This document shows, in pieces, positions 25,421-34,683 of a stretch of DNA of 64,000 bases. The stretch is taken from positions 372,001 to 436,000 of the forward strand of contig NZ_RFLV01000003.1 of assembly GCF_004920405.1 (NCBI RefSeq), in the 5' to 3' direction. Position 1 is the stretch's first letter, and each line of letters opens with the position of its first letter. The stretch is from Pseudomonas leptonychotis (GTDB lineage Bacteria; Pseudomonadota; Gammaproteobacteria; Pseudomonadales; Pseudomonadaceae). The notes under the pieces were generated by a model. The model saw nothing but the letters and a program-made list of their open reading frames with translations, was not told where the DNA came from and did no database searches. The position numbers were made by a program, and so were the translations under genes.

Positions 25421-26412
25421 TAATGCTTGCCGCGCTTGCGAAACTCAACCGGAGTCTCACCGACCCAACGCTTGAAGGCGCGGTAGAAGGTGCTCGGCTC
25501 GGAGAAGCCGGTGCGTTCGACGATCACCTCGATACGCTCATCGGTGTTGAGCAGCAGGTCTTTGGCCAACCGGCAACGATAATCAGTGACCAGATCATTG
25601 AAGCGCACCCCGGCCATCGCCAGGCGCTCGCGCAGCCGCCGCGCCGGCATATTCAAGCGCGCCGCCACTTGTTCCAGGGTCGCGCCGCTGTCGACCAGCA
25701 ACTCGCCGATCAACTCGCGCACCTTACGCACCAGGTCCAGTCGCTCCACCTCGGCCAGCTGCCGGCGCGCCAGCGACTCATGCATACGCAGCAGTTCGGG
25801 CGCGGCATGCCGTGAGGTCTTGTCCAAGACTGAAGCATTGAACACCAGCGCATAACGCTCGCTACCCAGTTGCGCAGGGCAACCATAGACCTGCTGATAA
25901 CGCTCAGGCGGTGCGCCGTCCGTGTGCATAAGCTGCACTTCATGGGGGCTGAAATCGCCTTCGGTCAGCGCCGCAAACAAGCGAATCACCGCGCCGGCGA
26001 GCATTTCTGGAAAATGCCGTGACGTACCAGGGGTCATACCAAGCACCAGTACGGCGCGCTCGCCCTGCACCTCCAGCGTGGCATTCAGGGTATCGGAGAG
26101 CAGGCGCACATAGCGCAAGGCATGGCGCAGGCCTTCACCGAAGGTTTCACTGGATAAAAACAGATACTCCAACAGCAAGCCGTGGAACGCCGGCAGATGC
26201 TGAGCCAGGTAGAGGCCGACATGCTCTTCGCCGCATTCATCGGTGGCAGCCTTCCAGAACAGCGCCTGGGCAGCATGGGGAAAGCGCCCGGCAGGCAAGC
26301 CACCAGGCGGTAGGCCAACGCGTGCGAGCACCCGATCAGGGTCGGTACCGCTGGCACGCAAGGCGTCGATCACCGGGCGCATCAGCGCCACGTCGTCAGT
26401 CAAGTCACGCAT
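25420..26412 (-). CDS. AraC-family transcriptional regulator
   Basis: The 330-residue product has an N-terminal 'arabinose-binding' type domain of the OruR/ArgR-like group (about residues 20-205). A C-terminal AraC DNA-binding domain follows with two helix-turn-helices (LEQVAARLNMPARRLRERLAMAG and IEVIVERTGFSEPSTFYRAFKRWVGETPVEFR). It is divergent from the MaoC-family gene across 183 bp, so control of that gene is likely. Its stop codon overlaps the end of repeat copy A by one base. Target and inducer unknown. Confidence 0.9.
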   Translation of the reverse strand: MRDLTDDVALMRPVIDALRASGTDPDRVLARVGLPPGGLPAGRFPHAAQALFWKAATDECGEEHVGLYLAQHLPAFHGLLLEYLFLSSETFGEGLRHALRYVRLLSDTLNATLEVQGERAVLVLGMTPGTSRHFPEMLAGAVIRLFAALTEGDFSPHEVQLMHTDGAPPERYQQVYGCPAQLGSERYALVFNASVLDKTSRHAAPELLRMHESLARRQLAEVERLDLVRKVRELIGELLVDSGATLEQVAARLNMPARRLRERLAMAGVRFNDLVTDYRCRLAKDLLLNTDERIEVIVERTGFSEPSTFYRAFKRWVGETPVEFRKRGKH

Positions 26413-26595
26413 TTTTCAGGAGTTCTTATTGTTCGCGAGGCGCGGCCATCTTAGGCAGCTTTAGGTCCTGCGCTCAAGGCGTGAATCACCCGCGGTTAAG
26501 CGATTGGCTGGCTTGCCGTAGGCCGAGGCAACGCGGCCAATGCACAGTGGCGCTGGCCGACTAAGCTGCTGCCACCCGTTCTGAGGAGTGTGCCC

Positions 26596-27450
26596 ATGGC
26601 CATCAATTGGCTCGAACTGCCCGCACCACCTGCCCTTTTTGGCCTGTTTGCTCGCGCAGCACTGCGCCGGCGCGTCACTGGCCGCAGCCTGCCCGAGCTG
26701 GGTGTGCGTTGCCAGGTCACGGTCGACCCCGCGCATCTGGCGCGCTACCGGCAAATCTGTGGCTTTGCCGATGACCACCTGCTGCCTGCACCTTACCCGC
26801 ACATCCTGGCGTTTGCCCTGCAGATGCGGTTGCTCACCGACAAGCGTTTTCCTTTCCCGCTGCTCGGCCTGGTGCACCTGGAGAACCATATTCGAGTGCT
26901 GCGCCCACTCGGCGGTCTCGGGCCGTTTAGCGTGAGCGTGCAGGTTCAGGACCTGCAACCCCACGACAAAGGCGTGACTTTCAGCCTGATCACCCAGCTC
27001 CACGATCAACTCGGCCTGCTCTGGGAAGGCGATAGCCGCATTCTTTGCCGCGCTTTGCGTCTGGACGGCACACCGGCCGAACGCGAAGCCGAAACGGCAC
27101 TTGATCAGACCACTCTGGCGCACTGGCGCGCGCCAGCAGATATCGGCCGCCGTTATGCGCGCATCGCCGGCGACTACAACCCGATCCATATGTTTGCCGC
27201 CACCGCCAAGCTGTTCGGCTTCCCCCGCGCGATTGCCCATGGCCTGTGGAACAAGGGCCGCGCCTTGGCCGTGCTGGGCACACGCCTGCCTGCTGCCGGC
27301 TATGCCGTAAGCGTGCGGTTTCAAAAACCGGTGCTGCTGCCCAGCGACGTACGCTTACTGGCCAGTGAGCCGGCCAGCAGTGGTCAATTCAGTCTGCTCG
27401 GTCAGGATGAATTGACGCATATGAGCGGCAGCTGGCAGCCGCTCGACTGA
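26596..27450 (+). CDS. MaoC-family acyl dehydratase/hydratase
   Basis: The start is set at ATG 26596, seven bases after GAGGAG; an in-frame GTG lies two codons earlier. The 284-residue product has a hot-dog fold C-terminal half. The hydratase-2 motif is YARIAGDYNPIHMFAATAKLFGFPRAIAHGLW, with the catalytic Asp and His in GDYNPIH (about residues 193-199). The N-terminal half is a divergent second hot-dog. Such proteins hydrate enoyl-CoA or enoyl-ACP in fatty acid or polyester metabolism. The divergent AraC regulator probably controls it. Exact substrate unknown. Confidence 0.85.
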   Translation: MAINWLELPAPPALFGLFARAALRRRVTGRSLPELGVRCQVTVDPAHLARYRQICGFADDHLLPAPYPHILAFALQMRLLTDKRFPFPLLGLVHLENHIRVLRPLGGLGPFSVSVQVQDLQPHDKGVTFSLITQLHDQLGLLWEGDSRILCRALRLDGTPAEREAETALDQTTLAHWRAPADIGRRYARIAGDYNPIHMFAATAKLFGFPRAIAHGLWNKGRALAVLGTRLPAAGYAVSVRFQKPVLLPSDVRLLASEPASSGQFSLLGQDELTHMSGSWQPLD

Positions 27451-27553
27451 AACCTGCCTGAAATAAAGCATGCGCCGCCGGTAATCACCCGGCAGTCGCT
27501 TGCGCAGAGCAGATGAACCCCCGAAGCTATGCGCCTCGTAACTGGAGCGCTCG

Positions 27554-27862
27554 ATGAACCTCGCCGAACTGACTACCCGCCTGCACGCCATTCGCGACCG
27601 TAACGACTGGCGGCCATTTCACAGCCCGAAGAATCTGGCCATGGCTGCCAGTGTAGAAATGGCCGAGCTGGTGGAAATCTTCCAATGGCTGACCGAGGCG
27701 CAATCACGCCAGCTGCCGGCCGACGAGCTGGCCCATGCTGGCCAAGAAATCGGCGATATCGTGCTCTACCTGCTGTTGCTGTGCAGTGAGCTGGGCCTGG
27801 ATATGGAGCACGTCGTCCGCGCCAAACTGGCAGACAGCGAGAGGCGCTTTCTCAATGACTGA
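27554..27862 (+). CDS. MazG-like nucleotide pyrophosphohydrolase
   Basis: The 102-residue product matches the RS21-C6/dCTPase group of MazG-type all-alpha enzymes that hydrolyse (d)NTPs to monophosphates and pyrophosphate. Metal-binding ExxE helices are visible: SVEMAELVEIFQW (E33, E36 region) and EIGDIVLYLLLLC (E65, D68 region). These proteins clear modified or non-canonical nucleotides. It overlaps the cmoM gene by 8 bp, so the two are co-translated; no functional link is known. Confidence 0.88.
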   Translation: MNLAELTTRLHAIRDRNDWRPFHSPKNLAMAASVEMAELVEIFQWLTEAQSRQLPADELAHAGQEIGDIVLYLLLLCSELGLDMEHVVRAKLADSERRFLND

Positions 27863-28604
27863 TCGACACTTCGACGAGCTGGCCACGCGCTTTGCAGAAA
27901 AAATCTATGGCGGCGCCAAGGGTGCAATTCGCCTCGCCGTGCTCCAGGCCGACCTGGCCGAGGCCCTGCCCGAACGACCGTTGCGGGTGCTGGATATTGG
28001 CGCGGGGCTTGGCCATATGTCGCTGTGGCTGGCCGAGCGCGGCCATCAGGTGACGCTGACCGAACCTGCAGCCCCGATGCTGGCCGGCGCCCGCGAGCGC
28101 TTTGCCGCCGCCGGGCAGCAGGCCACGTTTATCCAAGCACCCTGGCAAGACTTGCTCGGTCAGCTGGAGCAGCCCTATGACCTGGTGATCTGCCACGCGG
28201 TGCTCGAATGGCTGGGCGAACCGCACAGCATCCTGCCGGTGCTGCACCAGCTGTGCGCGCCCGGCGGCTGGCTGTCGCTGGCGTTCTACAACAAGGATGC
28301 GCTGATCTACCGCAACCTGCTCAAGGGTCACTTCCGCAAGCTGCGCAAGGCCGAATTCGCCGGTGAAAAACAGAGCCTGACCCCACAAATGCCGCTTGAT
28401 CCACGCGAGCTGGCGGCGCAACTTGAGGCTAATTGGCAGGTCGAAAGCCAGAGTGGCGTACGGGTATTTCACGACTATATGCCGCAGCCGTTCCAGGCCA
28501 AGGCCGAGCTGCTCGACCTGCTGGAAATGGAGCTGGCCTACCGCCGCCACCCCAGCTTTGCCGGGCTGGGCCGTTATCTACACTGGATCTGCCGGCCACG
28601 CTGA
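27855..28604 (+). CDS. cmoM: tRNA 5-carboxymethoxyuridine methyltransferase
   Basis: Start ATG 27855 lies inside the end of the MazG-like gene and gives 249 residues. The class I methyltransferase core shows the SAM motif VLDIGAGLGHMSLWLAERGH (near residue 45) and a CmoM-like set: FHAVLEWL-type (here CHAVLEWLGEPHS), LSLAFYNKDALIYRNLLKGHF, and a GVRVFHDYM segment. The length equals that of CmoM. CmoM adds a methyl group to cmo5U at position 34 of certain tRNAs, helping wobble decoding. The first step enzymes (CmoA, CmoB) are elsewhere. Resemblance to the E. coli protein is clear in several blocks. Confidence 0.85.
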   Translation: MTDRHFDELATRFAEKIYGGAKGAIRLAVLQADLAEALPERPLRVLDIGAGLGHMSLWLAERGHQVTLTEPAAPMLAGARERFAAAGQQATFIQAPWQDLLGQLEQPYDLVICHAVLEWLGEPHSILPVLHQLCAPGGWLSLAFYNKDALIYRNLLKGHFRKLRKAEFAGEKQSLTPQMPLDPRELAAQLEANWQVESQSGVRVFHDYMPQPFQAKAELLDLLEMELAYRRHPSFAGLGRYLHWICRPR

Positions 28605-28609
28605 CAGAC

Positions 28610-28738
28610 CGTTGAAAAACTACCTGCGTTGGCAATACTGCGTTAAAAACAGGCTCGGAATGCTCATTTACAACAGTAAACTCCGCCTCCTCGCCTATTT
28701 TTGCCTTGTCTTGCCGGCCTCGCCTACGTTTCTCAACG
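28610..28738. repeat. MITE-like repeat, copy B (inverted, different ends)
   Basis: A 129-bp element whose interior (TACTGCGTTAAAAA, CTCGGAATGCTCATTTACAA, TAAACTCCGC, TTTTTGCCTTGTC) is the reverse complement of the interior of copy C at 42925. Its ends differ: CGTTGAAAAAC at the left and GTTTCTCAACG at the right form their own short inverted repeat. It fills the gap between cmoM and the first DUF4136 gene. Confidence 0.75.
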
Positions 28739-28775
28739 ACCTGCCATGCCCCTATTCGAGTAGCAGGAGTCATGC

Positions 28776-29369
28776 ATGAAACAGCTCTGGATTTTACTGC
28801 TACTGGCCGCCCTCGCGGCCTGTCAGAGCCACAACCCTTATGTCGCCGACAGCAAACCGCTGCCGCCAGCACCTGCGCACTCGCCGCAACAGCTGGACCG
28901 CAGCGCCTACCCGGCCGCGCCACGCGATTATGGCCGCTACCGCACCTGGAGCTGGCAACGCCTGCCCGCCGGCACAGCCTGGGCCAGCTCGGAGCAGGTG
29001 CAGGAAGCCCTGAGCAACGCCCTCGACCAACGCGGCCTGCGCCCGTATCGCGCTGGCAAAGCCAGTGATCTGAAGGTCAGCGCTGAACTGCGCCTCGAAC
29101 AACGCACTCGCCAGGTACGCGAGGACTATGGCAGCCAGTACGGCCATAACCGCTATGACGACCAATACGGCATGTGGGGCAGCGCGCCGCGGGTGCGCAG
29201 CTATACCGAAGAAGTCATGGTGCTGCGCATCGAACTGTTCGATGGCCAGGATGGTCAGCCGATCTGGAGTACCAGCGCCGAAACCCTCAGCAGCGGCAGC
29301 CAGAGTGAACGCGCCGCCGCGCTGCGCAACGCGGTACAACAGGCTCTGGCGGCGTATCCGCCAAGCTGA
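28776..29369 (+). CDS. DUF4136 lipoprotein (first of a tandem pair)
   Basis: The 197-residue product has a lipoprotein signal ([16 protein letters not shown], lipobox LAAC) and is probably outer-membrane anchored or periplasmic. After a proline-rich linker, the DUF4136 domain shows [10 protein letters not shown], then [27 protein letters not shown], and a late [22 protein letters not shown]. The function of DUF4136 is not known. It is followed 24 bp later by a paralogue with the same layout. AGGAG lies before the ATG. Confidence 0.85.
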   Translation: MKQLWILLLLAALAACQSHNPYVADSKPLPPAPAHSPQQLDRSAYPAAPRDYGRYRTWSWQRLPAGTAWASSEQVQEALSNALDQRGLRPYRAGKASDLKVSAELRLEQRTRQVREDYGSQYGHNRYDDQYGMWGSAPRVRSYTEEVMVLRIELFDGQDGQPIWSTSAETLSSGSQSERAAALRNAVQQALAAYPPS

Positions 29370-29393
29370 TCGCTGCATTAAAGGAGAGCACCC

Positions 29394-29957
29394 ATGCGTG
29401 CATCACTGCTGTTACTACCCCTGCTATTGATCCTCAGCGCCTGCCAAACGCCGCAGCTGGAACGCGATTTCGACCCCAGTCGGGATTTTGCCGCCTACCG
29501 CAGCTGGAGCTGGCAGGAGCCGGGCGTGCAATACAAACCCGATGACCCGCGCATCAACAGTGATCTCACCGGCCAGCGTATCCGCAGCGCCATCAGCGAG
29601 CAGCTCGACCAGCGTGGCTTGCGCGAGGCAGCCGCGAACAGCGCGGGCGATCTCAAGGTGCAGGTGTGGATGATCGTCGACAACCGCCAGCAGCAAGTCA
29701 GCACCCAAATGGGCGGGAGCTGGGGCAACCCATGGGGCGGCGGTTTCTGGGGTGGCCCGAGTTATGTGGAAACCCGCACCTTGGACTACCAGGTCGGCAC
29801 TCTGCAGATCGATCTGCTCGACGGCAAAGACGGCAAGCTGGTCTGGCGCGGCAGTGCCGAACAGGTACTGCGCAACCGCCAGCCCAGCCCGAGCGAGCGC
29901 GAAGCATCGATTCGCAGCACGGTCGCCGAAGTGCTAAGTCAGTACCCGCCACATTAA
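29394..29957 (+). CDS. DUF4136 lipoprotein (second of the pair)
   Basis: The 187-residue paralogue of the gene before it also has a lipoprotein signal (lipobox LSAC). It shares the blocks YRSWSWQEPG, QLDQRGLREAAANSAGDLKVQVW and LQIDLLDGKDGKLVWRGSAEQVL. It also has a glycine/tryptophan-rich insertion (GGSWGNPWGGGFWGGP, about residues 105-120) like the YGMWGS part of the first copy. AAGGAG precedes the ATG. The pair probably arose by tandem duplication and works in the same envelope process, which is not known. Confidence 0.85.
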   Translation: MRASLLLLPLLLILSACQTPQLERDFDPSRDFAAYRSWSWQEPGVQYKPDDPRINSDLTGQRIRSAISEQLDQRGLREAAANSAGDLKVQVWMIVDNRQQQVSTQMGGSWGNPWGGGFWGGPSYVETRTLDYQVGTLQIDLLDGKDGKLVWRGSAEQVLRNRQPSPSEREASIRSTVAEVLSQYPPH

Positions 29958-29999
29958 TCCGCCATTTCCAAATGCACGACTGACTAACAAGGATGTTGC

Positions 30000-30488
30000 A
30001 TGAGCCCAACCCCACTCCTCAGCCACCGCCCCGCCGCGGCGGCTGACCTGGCCGAAATTGTCAGCTTTCCACAAAGCGCTGATGAGCTGTTCTTCTGCTA
30101 CCCCAAAGCCGACTGGCCGCTGAGCATCGGCCAGCTGGCCGCCGCCATCGCTGAGCGCCGCGACAGCACTGTGGTGTTGCTCGATGGCCAGGTGGCCGGC
30201 TTTGCCAACTTTTATCAGTGGCATTACGACGATTACTGCGCGCTGGGCAACCTGATGGTCGCGCCCTGGGCACGCGGGCATGGTGTGGCGCACGCTCTGG
30301 TGGCGGTGATGGAGCAGCTTGCGCGTGAGCATTACCACGCCAAACGCATGCAGGTGTCGTGCTTCAACGCTAACAGCGCCGGCCTGCTGCTCTACCCCAA
30401 GCTCGGCTATGCCCTGAGCGGCGTGGTCGAACGGCGTGACCCCAAAGGCCAGCGCGTGGCGCTGATTCAGTTCAGCAAAACCCTGTAG
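30000..30488 (+). CDS. GNAT family N-acetyltransferase
   Basis: The 162-residue product follows the GNAT order. An N-terminal strand and helix (HRPAAAADLAEIVSF) is followed by NFYQWHYDDYCALGNLMVAPWARGHGVAHALV, with the acetyl-CoA loop APWARGHGVAH. The closing VSCFNANSAGLLLYPKLGYALSG completes it. AAGGA stands before the ATG. It ends 6 bp before the convergent LysR gene. The substrate cannot be predicted. Confidence 0.9.
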   Translation: MSPTPLLSHRPAAAADLAEIVSFPQSADELFFCYPKADWPLSIGQLAAAIAERRDSTVVLLDGQVAGFANFYQWHYDDYCALGNLMVAPWARGHGVAHALVAVMEQLAREHYHAKRMQVSCFNANSAGLLLYPKLGYALSGVVERRDPKGQRVALIQFSKTL

Positions 30489-30494
30489 GCCGGT

Positions 30495-31394
30495 TTACAG
30501 GTCCCAGTCCGGCCGATCCGCCAGCCGCTCGATCAAAAAATCCAGCAACGCCCGCAACGCCGGCGGCATCTGTCGGCGTGTGCCGTAGAGGGCGTGAATG
30601 CCCAGTTGCTGCGGTTCGTAGTCGGGCAACAACTGCACCAGCGTCCCGGAACGCAGCTGTGCGCTGACCGAGTAACGCGGCTGCAGGCTGATGCCGGTAT
30701 CGGCCAGCACCGCTTCCAGCAGCACCATGGACTCATTGGCACTGAGGTTGCCGCTCACCGCCACGGCATGCGGCTCACCGGCGCGGGTGAACTCCCAGAT
30801 GCTGCGGCCGAAATAGGCGTAACTCAGGCAGTTGTGCTGCGCCAGATCCTCAGGCCGCAGTGGCGTACCGTGCTTGGCCAGATACGCTGGCGTGGCGCAC
30901 ACCACCGAACGGCACACCGCCAGCGGGCGGGCGATCAGGTTGGGGTCGAGTTGATTGGTGATGCGCAGGGCCAGGTCGATACGCGCCTCCACCAGATTGA
31001 CCGCCTGGCTGCCCACCAACAGGTCGACGCTGACCTGCGGATACCGGCGGATAAATTCATCCAGCGCATGCACCAGCCAGGCCTGGGCCAGCGACTGGCT
31101 GCAGGCAATGCGCAAGGTACCGCGCGGCGCAGCCTGATCCGTGCGGCTAATACTCTGCATGGCCTCGGCCATCGCCAGCATCTCGCGGCACTGGCCGAGC
31201 AACTGCTCGCCCGCGCCGGTCAGGCTCAGCTTGCGCGTGGTTCGGTGCAGCAAGCGCGCGCCGACCCAGGCCTCCAGCTCGCCGAGATAGCGCGAGACCA
31301 TGGCCCGCGACATCTCCAGCGCTTCGGCGGCAGCGGTCTGGCTGCCACGCTCCACCACTTCGACAAAGACCCGCGTTGCCATCAGTCGGTCCAT
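30495..31394 (-). CDS. LysR-family transcriptional regulator
   Basis: The 299-residue product has the LysR helix-turn-helix at the N-terminus (VFVEVVERGSQTAAAEALEMSRAMVSRYLGELE) and a periplasmic-binding-like effector domain (about residues 90-290). It is divergent from the metallo-beta-lactamase-fold gene across 99 bp, the usual layout when a LysR protein controls its neighbour. Inducer unknown. Confidence 0.93.
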   Translation of the reverse strand: MDRLMATRVFVEVVERGSQTAAAEALEMSRAMVSRYLGELEAWVGARLLHRTTRKLSLTGAGEQLLGQCREMLAMAEAMQSISRTDQAAPRGTLRIACSQSLAQAWLVHALDEFIRRYPQVSVDLLVGSQAVNLVEARIDLALRITNQLDPNLIARPLAVCRSVVCATPAYLAKHGTPLRPEDLAQHNCLSYAYFGRSIWEFTRAGEPHAVAVSGNLSANESMVLLEAVLADTGISLQPRYSVSAQLRSGTLVQLLPDYEPQQLGIHALYGTRRQMPPALRALLDFLIERLADRPDWDL

Positions 31395-31493
31395 GATTAG
31401 CTCATATAACGCAACAAATATGCGCAGATTAAGGGGCTTTTTGCTCGATTTAAAGCAATTAAGATCGCCTCACTTACTCAACAGGAGATCAGC

Positions 31494-32366
31494 ATGTCGA
31501 TCCTCAACCACCTGCGCAGCCTGCTTACCGCCGCCAGCCTGCTTACCCTTGCCACCACGGCCATTGCCCAGCCGCTGACCCTGGATGTCTACAACCCAGG
31601 CGCCAAGGCGATCTTTCCGGTTACCTCGACGCTGATCAGCGGCGAGCGCGATATCATTCTGGTCGATGCGCAGTTCTCCACCCGCGAAGCCTTTGAGCTG
31701 GTCGAACGTATTCAAGCCAGCGGCAAGAACCTCACCACCATCTTTATCAGCCACGGTGATCCGGATTTCTACTTCGGCCTGGACACCCTGACCCGCGCCT
31801 TCCCCAAGGCCAAGGTGCTGGCCACGCCAGAGACCATCGCTTATATCGAAAAAAGCCGTGAGCCGAAGCTGGCCTACTGGGGCCCGATTCTCAAGGACAG
31901 CGCGCCAGCCCGTACCCTGGTGCCGCAAGCGCTGCAAGGCGATCACCTGAGCCTGGAAGGCCAACGCATCGAGCTGATCGGTCATGACCCCAAGCACACC
32001 AGCCTGTGGATTCCGAGCATCAAGGCCGTAGTCGGCGGCGTGCTGACCTACGCCAATATCCACCCCTGGATTGCCGATGCGCAGACGACGCAAGCGCGTC
32101 AGAGCTGGCTGGAATCTCTGGATGAACTGGAAGCGCTGCAGCCGAAAACCCTGGTGCCTGGGCACTTTATGGGCCAGCCGAAGTTGAACCTGGATGACCT
32201 GCGTTTTACCCGTAACTACCTCAGTGACCTGGAAGCTGCACTGCCCAACACCAAGAACAGCCAGGCGCTAGTCGAAACGATGCAGACCAAGTACCCGGAC
32301 CTGCTCGACGCCAGCAGCCTGGAACTGAGCGCCAAGGTACTCAAAGGTGAAATGCAGTGGCCATAA
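31494..32366 (+). CDS. Exported metallo-beta-lactamase-fold protein with altered metal motif
   Basis: The 290-residue product starts with a signal peptide (cut near TTAIA-Q). The MBL fold is recognisable: a GERDIILVDAQFS strand, ISHGDPDFYFG in place of HxHxDH, IGHDPKHTSLWI, and a final VPGHFMG. In the metal motif, H87 and D91 are kept but the second His is D89 and the last His is F92, so zinc binding must differ from classical enzymes. A subgroup with SHGDPD is known in proteobacteria, though its reaction is unclear. AGGAG lies before the ATG. Control by the divergent LysR protein is likely. A terminator follows. Confidence 0.8.
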   Translation: MSILNHLRSLLTAASLLTLATTAIAQPLTLDVYNPGAKAIFPVTSTLISGERDIILVDAQFSTREAFELVERIQASGKNLTTIFISHGDPDFYFGLDTLTRAFPKAKVLATPETIAYIEKSREPKLAYWGPILKDSAPARTLVPQALQGDHLSLEGQRIELIGHDPKHTSLWIPSIKAVVGGVLTYANIHPWIADAQTTQARQSWLESLDELEALQPKTLVPGHFMGQPKLNLDDLRFTRNYLSDLEAALPNTKNSQALVETMQTKYPDLLDASSLELSAKVLKGEMQWP

Positions 32367-32402
32367 GCTGCAGCCGCTGAAGCACCCCGCAGCAGACGCA
32401 AG

Positions 32403-32429
32403 AGGCCTGGCTCAACGCCAGGCCTTTTT
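32403..32429 (+). terminator. Intrinsic terminator after the MBL-fold gene
   Basis: AGGCCTGGC-TCAAC-GCCAGGCCT followed by TTTT: a perfect 9-bp GC-rich stem, 5-nt loop and T-run, 37 bp after the stop codon. Confidence 0.92.
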
Positions 32430-32521
32430 GCATGCGGGGAGCGCTTATCTGGCCTTGCCAGGCTGACGTGGCGGACAGCTTTTCGGCATACTCCTGCACC
32501 CTGCCCACTGTGGAGATGCCC

Positions 32522-32971
32522 ATGCCTGCCCCGATCTGGTGGTTACTCGCCCTGCCATTTGTCGCCGGCGCCTGCCTACCCTTGCAGGCGGGGATCAACG
32601 GTCAGCTGGCCAAACAGGTGTCCAGCGTATTGGCCGCATCGCTGGTCTCTTTTGCGGTCGGCACCTTGGCATTACTCCTCCTGGTACTCGCCCAGCGTGA
32701 ATTCCCCAGCCTTGGCGCGTTAAAAGGCCTGACCTGGTGGCACTGGAGCGGCGGCCTGCTTGGGGTGATGTTTATTGCCACCGCCGCCTTTGCCGGGCCC
32801 AAGGTCGGCGCACTGCTGTTTATGGTGTTGGTGATTGCCGGGCAACTGAGCATGGCCCTGACGCTGGATCATTTTGGCTGGGCCGGCTTTCGTGAAGCGC
32901 CCATCAGCATCGGCAAGTTTGGCGGGCTGCTGCTGATCCTCGCGGGTATCTGGTTGATCCGTCGCGGCTAA
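32522..32971 (+). CDS. DMT-superfamily transporter of the YdcZ/DUF606 type
   Basis: Start ATG 32522 follows GGAG by 6 bases and gives 149 residues; another ATG two codons earlier and a longer open frame are less likely. The protein is almost all hydrophobic, with about five helices: starting PIWWLLALPFVAGACLPLQAGINGQLAKQ, the typical DUF606 opening, and ending in LLLILAGIWLIRRG. Such small DMT transporters often work as pairs, but no partner is adjacent. Substrate unknown. Confidence 0.85.
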   Translation: MPAPIWWLLALPFVAGACLPLQAGINGQLAKQVSSVLAASLVSFAVGTLALLLLVLAQREFPSLGALKGLTWWHWSGGLLGVMFIATAAFAGPKVGALLFMVLVIAGQLSMALTLDHFGWAGFREAPISIGKFGGLLLILAGIWLIRRG

Positions 32972-33183
32972 CGGCTGCAAGCCTCGGCGCACAAGGGCTG
33001 CCGTCGGGCTATTGTGATAAGGTGCGCACCCTTTTCGCCCTCTCCGCGTGATGCCTGGCCGCCGTAATTGCCGCCAGCGCCCTGCTCGCAAGCTGTGTTT
33101 TATGGCTGCGCCACGCCCGACTTTGATTAACCGATCCGCCCAGGCTTGGCCTGTAACAGCGGACCCAGACGCCGGAACACACC

Positions 33184-34671
33184 ATGCTGCAACGCCTGAA
33201 AAACACCTGGTTCTTTAACATTCGTGGCGACGTGCTCGCCGGTCTGGTGGTGGCGCTTGCGCTGATCCCAGAAGCCATCGCCTTCTCCATCATCGCCGGC
33301 GTCGACCCCAAAGTGGGCCTGTATGCCTCGTTCTGTATTGCCGTGGTAATTGCCTTTGTCGGCGGCCGTCCCGGCATGATCAGCGCTGCGACCGGGGCCA
33401 TGGCCTTGGTCATGGTGACACTGGTCAAGGACCATGGCCTGCAATACCTGTTGGCCGCCACGCTATTGACCGGCGTGCTGCAGATCGGCGCCGGCTATCT
33501 CAAGCTGGGCAGCCTGATGCGCTTTGTTTCGCGCTCGGTGGTCACCGGCTTCGTCAATGCCCTGGCAATTCTGATCTTTATGGCGCAGCTGCCCGAGCTG
33601 ACCAACGTCACCTGGCACGTTTACGCCATGTGCGCCGCGGGCTTGGGCATCATCTACCTGTTCCCCTACGTGCCGAAAATCGGTCAGCTGATCCCCTCGC
33701 CACTGGTGTGCATTTTGACCATGACCGCCGTGGCGATGTACTTCGGTTTGGATATCCGTACCGTCGGTGACATGGGCGAGCTGCCAGACACCCTGCCAAT
33801 CTTCCTCTGGCCGGACGTACCGCTGAACCTGGAAACCCTGGGCATCATCTTCCCTTACGCCGCCGCATTGGCCGTGGTCGGCCTGCTGGAATCGATGATG
33901 ACCGCCACCATCATTGATGACCTGACCGACACCAACAGCGACAAAAACCGCGAATGCAAAGGCCAGGGCGTGGCTAACATCGCGTCTGGCCTGCTCGGCG
34001 GCATGGCCGGCTGCGCGATGATCGGTCAGTCGGTGATCAACGTGAAATCCGGCGGCCGTGGCCGCCTGTCGTGCCTGGTGGCCGGCGCGGTGCTGTTGTT
34101 GATGGTGGTGTTTCTCAGTGACTGGGTCAGCCAGATCCCCATGGCCGCACTGGTGGCGGTGATGATCATGGTGTCGATCGGCACCTTCAGCTGGGACTCG
34201 ATCCGCAACCTGAAAACCTTCCCGCTCTCCACCAATATCGTCATGCTCGCCACCGTGGCAGTGACCGTTTATACCCACAACCTGGCGTACGGCGTGTTTG
34301 TCGGCGTACTGTTGGCCGCGATGTTTTTCGCCAACAAGATCGGCCATTTCCTCTACATCAACTCCGAAGCCGCCAGCGATGGCAGCCAGCGCACCTACAC
34401 AGTGGTAGGCCAGGTGTTCTTCAGCTCCGCCGACAAGTTCGTGGCTGCCTTTGATTTCAAGGAAGCCGTGAGCAAGGTCATTATCGACCTGTCCCGCGCG
34501 CATTTCTGGGACATTACCGCCGTCGCGGCCTTGGATAAGGTGGTGATCAAGCTGCGCCGTGAAGGCACCGAAGTTGAAGTGCTGGGCCTCAATGAAGCCA
34601 GCGCCACTATCGTTGACCGCTTCGGTGTGCACGATAAAGAAAACGCCACCGATCTACTCTCGGGCCACTAA
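33184..34671 (+). CDS. SulP-family anion transporter with STAS domain
   Basis: The 495-residue product has an inner-membrane SulP core of about 12 helices (to about residue 390), starting with [39 protein letters not shown], the family signature. A cytoplasmic STAS domain follows (about 400-490: [24 protein letters not shown]). SulP proteins move sulfate, bicarbonate, dicarboxylates or molybdate. The universal stress gene 12 bp downstream forms a common pair with SulP genes. The substrate cannot be told from sequence alone. Confidence 0.9.
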   Translation: MLQRLKNTWFFNIRGDVLAGLVVALALIPEAIAFSIIAGVDPKVGLYASFCIAVVIAFVGGRPGMISAATGAMALVMVTLVKDHGLQYLLAATLLTGVLQIGAGYLKLGSLMRFVSRSVVTGFVNALAILIFMAQLPELTNVTWHVYAMCAAGLGIIYLFPYVPKIGQLIPSPLVCILTMTAVAMYFGLDIRTVGDMGELPDTLPIFLWPDVPLNLETLGIIFPYAAALAVVGLLESMMTATIIDDLTDTNSDKNRECKGQGVANIASGLLGGMAGCAMIGQSVINVKSGGRGRLSCLVAGAVLLLMVVFLSDWVSQIPMAALVAVMIMVSIGTFSWDSIRNLKTFPLSTNIVMLATVAVTVYTHNLAYGVFVGVLLAAMFFANKIGHFLYINSEAASDGSQRTYTVVGQVFFSSADKFVAAFDFKEAVSKVIIDLSRAHFWDITAVAALDKVVIKLRREGTEVEVLGLNEASATIVDRFGVHDKENATDLLSGH

Positions 34672-34683
34672 AAGGAAGATGTT

